Source of the DNA: Fragilaria crotonensis
Lineage: Eukaryota > Bacillariophyta > Fragilariophyceae > Fragilariales > Fragilariaceae
NCBI GenBank assembly: GCA_022925895.1
Contig: JAKSYS010000011.1
Span: 124,001 to 188,000 of the forward strand
Direction: 5' to 3'
DNA: 64,000 bases
Shown: one piece after another, positions 42,013 through 52,827 of the stretch
Layout: each line of letters opens with the position of its first letter
Position numbering within the stretch: the stretch's first letter is position 1
Made by a program: the position numbers and the translations under genes
The notes under the pieces: model-generated
Database searches by the model: none
Told to the model about the DNA's origin: nothing
Seen by the model: only the letters and a program-made list of their open reading frames with translations

Positions 42013-43333
42013 TCACGCCTGCGCGCACTTGAGAAAGGTAATGTCCTTCTTGAAGGTGGTAGTCTCGCCGAGAACTTCATGAATGTACGGATAACGCATG
42101 GCGTCCCGCACAGACGTCCTGATGCTAGCGTTGGGCTGGGTCAAGCCTTTGACCAAGTGCAGCGCTTCCAAGGGCAACCCTGAGCTGGTTCGATAAGTCT
42201 TCTTCGGTTTCGTCTGCAACTTTTTGATGAGCTTTCGGCCGATCCACCTTGCCGCCGTGTTCAGTGGATTGTTGTGATTGGCAACGAACTCTTCGACGCT
42301 CTCATTAGGAGGCACCCCAGTCAAAACAAACCGAGCGGTGGCACCAACACTAAAGGCATCGGCAATCATTCCGTAGTCACTGACGTTTGGAGCCAGGGTC
42401 GCATTGAACGTCTTGTGGCTAGATTCATCAACAGAGTCTGTGTGTCGTGCTTTGTCCTTGACTTCAGGTGCTGCAAATCGCTGGGTACCAAGTGCGCTCA
42501 GTGCTCGAACTATGTGACGAGATGCGTCATTAGCATTCTTCACTTCTTGGCTTTGAAAAAAACCTCTGCTTCTGTCTTCGACAGGATCATCTAGTGACTC
42601 GAGCATCTCCTTGTGCATGATATTCTTGATGCGCGTTTTGATGGACTCCTCCATCTCGAGATCCTTTCGGCTAAGAGCACGAGCGAAGCCAAAGTCAATC
42701 AGCGTCAAGTGCCACTTTTGAATTAGCTCAGGCCATTGAGGTTCTTTGGGTTCGCCCTCGAAACTCGACCTGTCTGTGAGGCAAATATTTTTAATCATGA
42801 TATTGTCAGGTTTGATATCGCGATGTATGACTGCATGCTTTGTAACGAGGCGACGTCATGAAACCGAGGGAGATGGTAAGCATAGAACAGTCGATACTCA
42901 ACATCACAACAATGAAACTCACCGAGTGTAGATACGCAACTGCATCGACGAGTTGTGCCATCATCACGCGACCAAAGGTGAGAGACGGAGCACCGACGTT
43001 CACCAGGAGATAGTCCAGGGTCCTTCCCTCTGCGTTGGACAAAACCATTGTTGCCGAGAAATTCGAATCCTGGGGTTCCCAGGTTTCAATCAATTTCACA
43101 ATGTTAGGGTGATTGAGTTCTCGCAGGATGTACATTTCTCGATGGGCATACTGGGTTTGGGTGTTCGTCTTTGCTTTCACCATCTTGATTGCTACGAGCT
43201 CAGCGTCAATACCTTCGTTTACTAACTTGCGTTTCGCAAGAACCACAGTTGCGAAAGCGCCCCTGCCAAGACGCCTGACCGGCTCATACCTGTCGATCAC
43301 TTCTTTTGGCCACGGTGGATCGGAGCATGCCAT
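42013..43333 (-). CDS. Serine/threonine protein kinase
   Basis: Exons 43333-42923 and 42837-42013 join in phase 0 (AYLHS|HAVIHRDIKPDN) over an 85-bp GTGAGT...AAG intron; 411 residues. The domain spans nearly the whole protein: the glycine loop GRGAFATV (23-30), K50 in VAIK, a helix Glu in HREMYILREL, HRDIKPDN (142-149), DFG (185-187) and AAPE (259-262). All catalytic residues are present, so it should be active. There is an insertion of about 25 residues between the catalytic loop and DFG and another of about 60 in the activation segment. The layout resembles CAMK-like kinases of diatoms, but no regulatory domain is attached. Its substrate is unknown. Confidence 0.9.
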
Positions 43334-44239
43334 AGTTCGTCATGCAAGGGTCAAGGTGTCACGGTTCCACCAGTTGCTATCACATGTCACATTATCGTAG
43401 GGCAGTATTGATTCCTCCGAACGTTGCTGTAGGTTAGGTACAGAAACAGTGACTGAAAATCCGGATGTCATTTGATGTCTGAGTGTCTCGCATCAAATCG
43501 GTCTCGCGGCAGAGGTCGGAAAAACAACATGAAGATATGCATCAAACGTACTACAGATACAGTACTGTACATCTTTTTTCTACAGTATGCAGTATGCAGT
43601 ACCATGGTACCAACGTAGCTACTACGACATGAGGTATGACATACAGTACCCCCCAGAGCTGCGTCACATGCGCCAGTATTGCAGTTCATCGTACGGTATG
43701 TTTTACATTGTATATACTACTGGTAGTAGTAGCATGATCATAGAGCATTTGTGACGAAACCTGTTCACAGCAAATTCCGTGAGTCCATCCAGTAACGTTG
43801 AATCCGTACAGTTTTGTACTTCAGTAACGTACTAGCGTATGACACTGTCTTTGCTTGATATATGAACAGCCTGTGATACCTCAATCTCCTTAATAACAAT
43901 GGCGAGGCAGTCATATGTTTACTAAAGTGCCGATAATTCTGTCATGTCTGTGCGCTCGAGTGTTTTCAAACAAGAAAAGAAACTTTAGATTACACTTACC
44001 TCGACCATGGACGAAGTCCTCCTCCAACAATGTGGTTGTAACGTTGCCACCGTCCGGTATATGATATGTCAAGGATTCGCATCGTCCAACGATCTGAGGC
44101 TTGCTTCAGAGTCAGATCTCGATCTGATTCATCCAGAACTCGGTGTTGAATTCGCCAATCACCAACCAAGGTCCACGAAACATGTGCACAGAATTCTCTC
44201 TGTTTCATAAATTTCGTACAGCAACGTGTCGACACCACC
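43334..44239. other. Intergenic, GTAC-rich, no gene
   Basis: Dense TAC/GTA words from about 43540 to 43740 (CAGTATGCAGTATGCAGTAC, TACTGGTAGTAGTAG). The small frame 44007-44210 is unsupported. Confidence 0.4.
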
Positions 44240-45024
44240 ATGAAGATCTTTGCGAAACGGAGCAAGAAGAAGGCAGAACCAGCCGTTAGCGAAGCTGATA
44301 AAGTAGTCCTCGAGGCTCGAGGCTCTTAAGGAGAATCCTGAGGATATGAATGCAAAGGAGTGACGAATCATTAAGAGGTATCAAGACCGAATCAAGTTAG
44401 AACAACCGAAAATGATGCGACGATTGACCCCGTCCAGGGCGAGGATCGAGAAGATGATAACAAAAAGGAAGAGACAGAGACGGATGCAATTAAGGATAAG
44501 GACGGAGGTATGGATCAGGAGGAAGATATTTCGTCGAAAAGCGTCTCGCAAGTCGACCCTTCCGAGGCCCAACAAAACACCCCAGGTCGAAGCGACGACA
44601 AAGTGGGACGATATCGACGAAGAGAAGGTCAAGAAATTGCTAGACACTCTCAATTCCAAGAATAAACGAAAACTTACTCGACAATTGGAACGAGACGGCC
44701 TATCTGCGCTGAATGCTGTGCGCGAGGAAGCGATAAAATTGATTGAAGAGATGAAGGAGAAGGAGGTTGCTGTCGTTAAGGAACAGGTAAAGGTGAAGAA
44801 ACCTGATCCAGAGCCGATCAGCAAGAAACGAAAGCGCGACGACTGGAGTGGACTGCCGCCAGAAGAACGTATTCGACGCGAAGAGCAGCGTCGCAAGCAG
44901 GAAGAGGCTGCCAAACGCAGAGCGGAAAGGTGAGACCCCTCCCAGCTAACACAAACACCTACTCAATTCCGAGCGACGACATGCCAACAGACGAAAACCC
45001 AAGTGGCTCAAGAACCAGGTTTAA
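44240..45024 (+). pseudogene. Multiply broken copy of a Lys/Glu-rich nuclear-type protein gene
   Basis: From ATG 44240 a protein-like start (MKIFAKRSKKKAEPAVSEAD) is cut by a 7-bp duplication, CGAGGCT at 44311-44317 and again at 44318-44324. Past it, ALKENPEDMNAKE meets an in-frame TGA, then RIIKRYQDRIKLEQP. An acidic stretch follows (DDNKKEETETDAIKDKDGGM) and, after another frame change near 44590, KWDDIDEEKVKKLLDTLNSK, NKRKLTRQLERDGLSALNAV and a basic SKKRKRDDW...RREEQRRKQEE tail. A 61-bp intron at 44930-44990 (GTGAGA...CAG) would still splice in phase to RRKPKWLKNQV and TAA at 45022. The preserved splice signals with a duplication, a stop and frame breaks mark a recently dead duplicate. 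The family is not recognised. Confidence 0.65.
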
Positions 45025-45292
45025 AATCCGAATGATCACGATATTCCTGGCTTCCACATGCGCAAGATTACGAAGAAAACGTAGCTCAGTGTATAGAGGA
45101 TTCTAGGTACAGTATCACAATGATTACAATTCCTCGCCATCTTTAAGAGCCTCCGGATGCCTGGGATCGTGATAAGCAAGCTTCAAGCGTCAATGAACAA
45201 CGTTTTCTAAGTTAGGACACACAGTGTAAGCCTAATGCCATGGGCAACTTCAGCACTGTGCCGTATGTATCAAGAAGTTCTAGCTAGTGCTC
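45025..45292. other. Short intergenic gap
   Basis: Convergent 3' flanks of the broken gene and the zinc-finger gene; nothing seen. Confidence 0.3.
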
Positions 45293-46340
45293 TCATGTTG
45301 GTACTGCCCCACACGACAAGCACGTCATCAAACTCAAAGCATTCTGCACATAGCAGGAATCGCATTTCCATTTGTTGATGGGGAACATGTTTGCCCCCCA
45401 ACCCTCCGATTTCGTACTTTTCCAAGCGTGGTCAGTAGGAGTAGATTCCACTTCACTGTCGTTGTTGACAGTGTGGAGAGTTTTCTCTGGTCGTTCTTGA
45501 AGCTCCTGTTCGGGACGCACGAAACGAATCTGTTTGCCCTCGTCATCTTCATCGTCACCTGTCACAACGGTCGTCAACTTCTGAAGGGTTTGCATGGGAG
45601 CAAATTCGATGACTGGCCGATTGGCGCCTTGAGGCACAAACGTCTCTACTCCGAACGAGTATGGATCGGTACATGCAGACGTATGCACAGGGACTGGAGT
45701 ATTTGAGGCTGTTTTCGCGCCGCATCCAGGTCTTACTGCCGCACACGACAAGCACGTCATCAAATTCAAAGCGTTATGCACATAGCAGGTATCGCATTTC
45801 CATTCGTTGATGGGGAACATGTTTGCCCCCCACCCCACCGTTTTCGCCCTTTTCCGAACTCGCTCTGCAGGACTAGATTCCACATCACTGTCGTTGTCGA
45901 CAGCATAGTGAGTTTGCGCTGGTCGTTCTTGAAGCTCCTGTTCGGGACGTACGAAACGAGGCGGTTCACACTCGTCATCTGAGTCAAAGCTTGTCAACAG
46001 CTGCAAGGTGGGCATTGCAGCAAATTTGATTACATGCAGACTGGCGCGGCGAGGCAAAAGGATCTCAGCATCAAACTCGTAGGGACCATCTGGATTGAAG
46101 TCTGTTCGCGGAAGCTGGGGCACAGGTACCGGTTCCAAAGTACTGGAATTGGTGGAAGGAATTTCTGGTGTTGCTTTTGCGCGCGCGGTCGGTGGAATGT
46201 CGGGCATTCCATTTTTGAAACTTTGAGTGCATCCTGTGGATTGTGGATTGTGGATTGGGGATTGGGGTGTGAGTGTAAGTTAACAAGCAAACCAGCTGAA
46301 GTGTTGTGCACTTACCTTCATTGTCAGGTACGGTGTTCAT
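45293..46340 (-). CDS. Protein with two RanBP2-type zinc fingers
   Basis: Exons 46340-46316 (MNTVPDNE) and 46233-45293 join in phase 1 over an 82-bp intron (GTAAGT...CACAG) that contains a GGATTGTGGATTG simple repeat; 321 residues. The protein is two copies of a unit of about 140 residues: a Pro-rich or acidic lead, RFVRPEQELQERP, NDSxVES, GWGANMFPIN and a finger. Fingers: WKCDTCYVHNALNLMTCLSC and WKCDSCYVQNALSLMTCLSC, fitting W-x-C-x2-C-x3-N-x6-C-x2-C, which binds Ran-GDP, ubiquitin or RNA in other proteins. The second finger lies at the very C-terminus. DNA of the same unit occurs as a scrap at 32690-32770, and related fingers occur at 61.6-62.5 kb. A nuclear-pore or RNA-binding role is an inference. 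Confidence 0.82.
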
Positions 46341-46490
46341 TTTCAGTTGTGCTTTCAGATTCCAGATCACGAAATTGTGATCTGATCTTGCAATACATTC
46401 GGGAAGGGGTGGACTATGGAATAATGCTCTATGATAAAGACTGTACTGGTAAGGTAGAATGAAAACGACGAATTAACCGTCATAATCTTC
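46341..46490. other. Flank between the zinc-finger gene and the MITE
   Basis: Probably the promoter region of the zinc-finger gene; no motif recognised. Confidence 0.3.
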
Positions 46491-46827
46491 TACCGTATTC
46501 CTCGGTATTTTGTACCCGGCAAATGTACATCGAAAATGTCCGAAGGGTACAGGACTCCGAGGAGAAATGAACAATGCGCAAAACCGATGAAAAACTATAA
46601 AATGAAGATTTCAACTCAACTGTTGATCATTTAAGTTATACATGTAAATGTAGCTTTCAGTGCGTAGATTTCAAATGACCTGACGTTTTAGGGAAATGCC
46701 AGAATTTGATAAACAGAAGGATCGAAAAACGAGCAGCATTTTCGAATCGAGTGGGTCAAAAATGTACATCGATTTTTATCAAAGGGTACAAAATTCCGCG
46801 GGGTACAAAATACCGAGGAATACGGTA
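46491..46827. mobile_element. MITE with 27-bp perfect terminal inverted repeats and TA target
   Basis: 46491-46517 (TACCGTATTCCTCGGTATTT, then TGTACCC) is the exact reverse complement of 46801-46827. The element is 337 bp, has no coding frame and is bounded by TA, as for Tc1/mariner/pogo elements. Internally, AAATGTACATCG occurs in both halves in the same sense. The first seven bases TACCGTA are the same as those of the pogo-like element at 12164-15187, so a transposase of that kind may move it. Confidence 0.9.
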
Positions 46828-47396
46828 GTTGAATTTCAACCCATAGTAGTTAGTCTTTACTGAGTTACTACTAGTACCACGTACTTGTACACTGTATTAT
46901 CCAAGGATCAAAAATATGCGTACTACAGTACCTATGATTGTACTCTACTCTACTCTAGAGTACTCCGAGTAATAACACTTCATAGTTTTCTTGAGTGTAT
47001 ATGTACATAGTATGTATGTATGCATACTTTACTCTGAAAAAGTACAACTACATATGCATACATTCTCGAGTACATGTATAAATAACACAGTACAAGTAGT
47101 ACGTACGTACGAAACTACCGGTAGTAGTACTCTAGTATTGTACTGTATTACCCTTTAACCATTACACCATGATCACTTTCAAATTCATTGTGAAGTGGCT
47201 CGGTCGACAAGGCAGCCCAACGTCGCAGTTCGAAAAGCTGATTATTTTTCTATGGCGAAAGAGATCTGGAAAACCGCGAGCATGGACTCGCAGCTCCTCC
47301 AAGGATGTCCATGTCACATTCTGGCAAACGAACCAACCAGTATCCAAGACTGCAATACCGAGAAGCGTCAACAAGGGAATCGGGTCAGTCGCGATA
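46828..47396. other. Intergenic, very rich in GTAC/AGTAC words
   Basis: 46840-47160 is one of the densest GTAC/ACTCTACTCTAGAGTAC stretches, with the palindrome ACTACCGGTAGT at 47114-47125. No gene. Confidence 0.5.
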
Positions 47397-47466
47397 GGAA
47401 GGACGTAAAGAATAGGGATTGAATTGGCGTTGGGAAGGACGTAAAGAATAGGGATTGAATTGGCGT
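47397..47466. repeat. 34-bp tandem duplication, period 36
   Basis: 47397-47430 and 47433-47466 both read GGAAGGACGTAAAGAATAGG through GATTGAATTGGCGT with no differences, so it is very recent. Confidence 0.9.
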
Positions 47467-47529
47467 CGGTGACTGGAACATTGGCAAAGGTTACCCAGGG
47501 CGTCAGCATTGTGCACTCTCCAGGGGACT

Positions 47530-48350
47530 AGAGACTGGGATCGTATTTGGGCATGCCATGTTGACACAAGAACATGTGCGCCTACTGTTCATGATCCCAT
47601 CCCACGGTTCCGGAGGATTGTGCATCCTTAGGAAGACGATACTTGCCGATGGAATAACGGAATTGCAGCTTGCCTGCCAGCAATGACCAGATGGCCGTGG
47701 ATGATGGGACGGCCTCCTTGTGCCACTATTCAGTCTGGGATTGGCAACATGGGGTTTCGATTGGAGGAGGGGTGTGATCCGTTTTGTAGGTTCACACTTC
47801 TTTGATGGGCACTTACCCACCGTGGAGGAAGGCTTTGCTGGTGTGAGTGTGATGCGGCGCATCTTTCGTGCTCTTGCAACGTCGGGTGTGTCGCCGTCAT
47901 TGCCTTCACACTGAGACATCATACTGTCGTGACATGAGGATTGTCGTCCATCCGATCCATGACTTCATCTGGTGTGGCAAAGCAATCGCGCCCACGCTTT
48001 GCAGCCAGGACGTCTCGCACATTGGGTCGGATAAAGTACCAGGTGGTTTCGGCCCGAGGATGATAGAGGCGGGCTTCAACCACATCCCAACCACGTTTCA
48101 CCAAGTGTTTCCAAATGTTGCAAAAGCTGCGACGCGTCACGGGATGCAGTGATGCAACTTGTATGTGAGCTCTCATTGCCCCGGCGCGACTCGTCGTCTT
48201 TAGTGCTTGTCGTGCCCAATGTTTCTTCTGCCTTGGATACGTGTACGTCAGCATCGGTCCTGCTCGACAACGCTTGAGAGGAAACTGCAGAAAATTCGGG
48301 CCAGTTGATGTGGACTGTATTGGACATGGTGAACTGTCTGTCGGTCACAA
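47530..48350 (-). pseudogene. Decayed diatom-type protein with a GW...WYFIRP domain
   Basis: Minus-strand frames succeed one another. 48348-48180 is an acidic Ser-rich lead (NTVHINWPEFSAVSSQALSS). 48150-47919 reads FCNIWKHLVKRGWDVVEARL, TTWYFIRPNVRDVLAAKRGR and DCFATPDEVMDRM, a module I associate with diatom proteins often linked to BRCT domains (W-x-x-L...GW...WYxxRP...FxTxEEV). 47922-47530 is Lys/Ser-rich, then a weaker copy (LLAGKLQFRYSIGKYRLPK) in a different frame. At least two frame changes separate the parts, so it is not functional as it stands. Confidence 0.4.
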
Positions 48351-48790
48351 AAGAGTTGCCAAAATGTGTCGGAGAAACAAAGGAACTCGTAAGCCCTCAA
48401 GAGGAAATGGCATTCATGCTAAATTATGTGGCAAGCTCCATATGGCAGAGACATGATCGATTCGGTCCTGCATGTACTCCAAGTTGCCCAAAAGCCAGCT
48501 TGGCTTTTGATTTCGTTACATCAATTGTGATTGACGACATGATCACGTGGGGAAAATCCGTGGAGCGACATCCCGAGATTGGCTTTTAAAAGTGATTTGC
48601 TGCGAAATTTATGCCCCTACTAAGAAAAGGAACACCCTCGAGAAAGAAACGAAAGTCTTCTAACGCGCTGGATTCCAATGTGGGAGTTGCATATGAAGCA
48701 GCAACGCTTTGGAACAAGTTGTTTGAATACGTGCGCTTGTTCTGAGGGATGGGAATTCTTGTTCAAAGAGGGATGAATTATCGACTCCGT
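48351..48790. other. Intergenic, no gene seen
   Basis: Short frames only. Confidence 0.3.
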
Positions 48791-49100
48791 TTCAAAGAGC
48801 CATTCATCCATCGGTGGGACCGCCGAACCCGTCGTACCTAAAAAGAAGGTTCCGTTGCCTCAGATCACACCAGATGATGTTGGAATGAAGGCCTATGAAA
48901 TAGTGTTCGACACAAGATCTCCTTTGGGTTTCTTCTGCGCAACGAAGGTGGGTAGTAGTGGCAGCACCTGCTCGATCATTTCAGTGAGTCCAAGTCTGAA
49001 GGACAAGGAGCCGCGCTTGACTTCGGGAACGTCTGGCACCAAGTTGAGTCACAGGAGTAGCTCAGGCACAGGTAAGATTGTTGTAGGCGACACTCTGTAG
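48790..49100 (+). pseudogene. Small PDZ-like fragment
   Basis: The frame ending 49100 reads PQITPDDVGMKAYEIVFDTR, then SPLGFFCATKVGSSGSTCSI and ISVSPSLKDKEPRLTSGT. The PLGF loop followed by SxIxSVxPxSxA-like text resembles a PDZ-type ligand-binding fold, but only about half a domain is present and the frame stops soon after. Probably a fragment of a longer gene. Confidence 0.3.
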
Positions 49101-49214
49101 ACACGGTTCATCAACACCGACGAAAAACCGCATAACAAAACGATCTAACCACATCGTTTTAGACACCATGTAAGCTTAGAACGGTTAACAGCACTATATT
49201 ACAGGACTCCACTT

Positions 49215-52200
49215 CTAGTCCATGTCCTCATTGGATTCACGCAGTCTGAGATGCACTTGTAGTTCGTTCGTGTCGAATTCTTCTTCATCCCCATCGTCGT
49301 AGTCAATCTTCCAAAACCCTTCCGATGGGTCGAAACTCCTGACAGTGCCAAAGTAGATTTGGCCATCAAAGTACTTGGCGACCCGACGATTGATAACTTG
49401 TGACGGATCCATGGATAAGTCAGAATCCATATCCTGATCCTTGACTTTCTTTCTGAAAGTCACTGCCTTTTTCGATTTTTTGGCCCGACTAAGTTGCCGG
49501 GCATGCAGAGACCCTAACATTTGGGCGAAGGATCGCCTTGGAAGTTCATTCTCAATGAATGGGTCCTGAACTGGTTGTCGAGCGTTGTCCAAAACCAAAA
49601 AGCCCCAGTCTGAGGTGATTTCCATTTCAACAAGGCAATCGTCCAGAGCATCATGCGCCGTGTCGTCAGAAATCAAGAGACTCCAAACAGTGGCCGCCCC
49701 GTCTTGAATTATCTCTTCGTAAGTCTCATCCCACATCAAGGCAGGGATTTCACTGCATACTTTATAGAGGGCCGTTTCATGCAATTTGGAATCCATTCGT
49801 CCCGGAGGATCAGATTTTATACGTGCCAGCCAAATCTCTATCATCAGAGGCGGGCCATCTTGCATGCTTTTGGCGTACTGAAAGAAACACTGCGACCCAC
49901 ATTTGATCACAAAAAAAGCGAAGAAATTGGTTGTGAGACGAATGAATCTTGGAGTTGGTCTGCTCTGAAGTCTTGCGAATAGGATTGTGAAAATCTGCGT
50001 AAATGTCTGTTGGAGCAAGATTCGATGTACAGATCCAACCAATGAAGTCAATAGCGCAAAAGACAGTTGCTCGTTCGCCATGGTAGAGACAAGCTTTGGC
50101 CATACGTCAAAAAAGAATGGCATGAAGCCTCCCGAGATGATAACACGGCGTCCGTCTTGATGGAGGAAGGCCCTAAGTAGACGGGTAAGGGCGGGGATAT
50201 TGCCCTCGCATTCCCAAGCAACAGGATTCAAGCAGAGGTGGAGCATATCTGTGTATTCACCGCCAAGTTTCAGTCCCCGAGGCTGATAATCCAGGAGTTG
50301 GGCAAAGATTTGGAAAACATATCCTGTGAGTTCGGTCACATCCTCCTGAAGGATGGTTCGAAAACATGGAAAAAGGCACCCTTCAAAAGAAGAGGTGGCG
50401 TTGGGATCAACACTGCACACGGATTTGATGAGTACTGCAACAGATTCAAACAGCCAGTGGTTGTACCGAGGATTGCGCGGATACTTGGCGACGCGGGCTA
50501 GCGACGAAGTCAAGTTGCCAAGAACAGCCTGTACCGCTAGCAAGACATCATCGTTGCCAACAATCAAGATCCTCATCACACACTTCATAGCATGTTCGTT
50601 CTCATCAATGTTGATGAGTTCAAGCAAGGAAATACAAATTGGTTGTAGGAAGGGTCGGAGCGCTGTATGTACATCAATATTCTTAGTGGTCATAATCTTC
50701 TCGATCGTGAACGCTGAATAACTATGTACGACAATCGAGGGAGATGACAGATTGAAGATGAGCACCGGGATCAAGGCGACAAGTTGTTCTATAGTGAACT
50801 GATTCCGGAAGGCGCAGACAAACTTGAGCGACGTGCTCTTCAACATGGATCTATCGCAATGTTCACGATCTTGGAGCTCAGGAATGACATGCGAGTAGAA
50901 GAACTCCTTCAGCTTTCCAATCTCGTTCGCTTGCGGCACTCCATGATTAAGGCTCGCAGCGAACATCAAGTTTATCTGCCAGCAGCAAGCATCAGAACAC
51001 AGGATCGAAACACATAATCAAAGTTAGAAACCATTCAAAACTTACCGCTCCAACTTTTAAGGTCCAATATGCCCTCGGGTTGGTATGATACAAAATCATC
51101 ATTTGTTCAATGAGGTCACGACAAATCACTGCAGCTTCTTGTTCAAACTGGCGGCAGATGGCGCGCAGCAATTCATGACTGCACTTTCGTCGACCATCTA
51201 TTTCGGAACCCTCGATATCTGAAGCGATGAATTCGGTGGGGTCATCATCAAAGCATTCTTGATCGACTTCTCGTATCATGAGATTCGGGATAACAATCTT
51301 TCCAATAATCTGTCGCAATGTCGCCTCATCCTTAAAAAGGTCACGGTGCACCTTCTTCTTGACTAGGGAAGTGAGGAATCGAATACATTTCGTGGCCAAG
51401 TCATCATGCTTGGACCAGGAGGTAATGCGCATGAGAAGCTTCCAAACAAGCCGCGCAAGGGTAGGCAGATATGGCAAGAAGGACTCTTCATGCTCGTCAG
51501 TATAAAGCTGAATGTTCTCAACAATGGCAACCTGCAGCTTGTCGATGGGACTTGGCTGAAGTCGTTCGTCCGGGTCAGTCAACAACGGGTTTTGATACTC
51601 CAAGTACTTGGCAAAGATTGCCATCCATTCCCCCATAGTATCTTCAAAGAATTCGGGTAGATCCTCGTAATTAAGCGAAAAATAAATGCGTGACACCAGA
51701 CGCAAAGCTTCAATGTAAGTTTTCAACTGGAACGTATCCGATGAAAGGACGTCGACGGCCAGGAGCAGGTCGATCGATTTGAAGAGCTTCAACATGGGTT
51801 CTTGGACGAGCCTAAGCGAGTAGAGAATATCCGCGTAGAGTTTGTCGCTTCGTTGGACGCATCGAAATGACTGGAAGAGAGAGTTTACTGTATACAAGAC
51901 GTCATTCAGAAGTAGGGCGTCATTCGAACTGAACTTGTGAACCAGCATGGGCAAGAGACTGTCCCAATTGGCTGGAAAGTCAACGGCAGCAATCAACCTG
52001 ATTGATTGCCAGCACTGAGACTGAATGTCGGGTGGAACATCACTGATGATCACAACGAGATTTTCCTTGATCAAAGCACGATCGTGCAAAGAAATGATGA
52101 TCCCGTCGTTTCCATCCTCGGAGGTGGTGTCCCAAGCCTTCTTGATGCAATTCTTGAAATGAACTGCTGCAGCTTGTCGGATGTGTGCATTGAAGATGTC

Positions 52201-52431
52201 TTCCGTTTCTATATGCCGAAGGACCGACAGGACATGGCCGTCTATCTTCGTTGCTTCCACGATGTGTGTCTCAGCTGATGAGAGATGCGAGTCAGTTGCA
52301 GTATACTACAGTACGAGCGAATCGAGGTCCTTCCATTGTTTCTTCTTACCAGCCTTTCTAATCTCTGCATGAGGGGAAAGAGTTTGCTCAAACAAACCTC
52401 GAAGCTGATCGGAGGAAAGCGGTTGCGCCAT
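49215..52431 (-). CDS. CSE1: Exportin-2 (CSE1/CAS), importin-alpha re-exporter, with extra C-terminal Tudor-like domain
   Basis: Three exons with agreeing phases: 52431-52350, 52274-51046 and 50975-49215; introns of 75 and 70 bp (GTAAGA...CAG, GTAAGT...CAG); 1,023 residues. CSE1 carries importin-alpha back to the cytoplasm together with Ran-GTP. Family landmarks: the N-terminal PHAEIRKA-AETHIVEATK importin-beta repeat, QAAAVHFKNCIKKAW, DFPANWDSLLPMLVHKF, IYFSLNYEDLPEFFEDTMGE, IGKIVIPNLMIREVDQECFD, SDIEGSEIDGRRKCSHELLR, then LKFVCAFRNQFTIEQL and IVVHSYSAFTIEKI. HEAT repeats fill about 1-940. Residues 967-1023 add a Tudor/agenet-like module (RRVAKYFDGQIYFGTVRSFD...WKIDYDDGDEEEF), not part of the usual ~970-residue CSE1. 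A basic KKSKKAVTFRKKVK linker precedes it. Confidence 0.92.
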
Positions 52432-52610
52432 GGTCTTGGAAAAGTCGTTTGGGACTGATTTTGACTCGGTGTATAAATGTAGTGTGATGGAAGAATGTGA
52501 GCACATCAAAATTGGCTCCGAATCAATCTCACCAATCCATCCGTGAATAAAAACAGCGTGCAATACGCTACTGTACCGCTGTACCGGTATGTCATACGAG
52601 TAATACAATT

Positions 52611-52827
52611 GTAGGGCAGTATCATGTTTGACGTATTGCCTTTTTAAAGTTGGCCACTCCCTCGAGTTTCAAAAAAAATATGATTGGCCGAAGGCATTAG
52701 TTACTTACGGAATCTATTTGTAAGTGTAAGGCAATATCTTCACGTAAGATGTATTGCCATTCAAAGTTGGCCGGGCACTCAAGTTTCAAAAAAATAATTG
52801 ATTGGCCAAAGGTATCATTTACTTACG
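52611..52827. repeat. Two-copy tandem repeat, period about 115 bp
   Basis: 52611-52709 and 52726-52827 share GTA-GGCA-TATC, ACGTATTGCC/ATGTATTGCC, AAAGTTGGCC, TCAAGTTTCAAAAAAA/CGAGTTTCAAAAAAA, ATTGGCC-AAGG and TTACTTACG. They have diverged by substitution; no coding sense. Confidence 0.8.
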
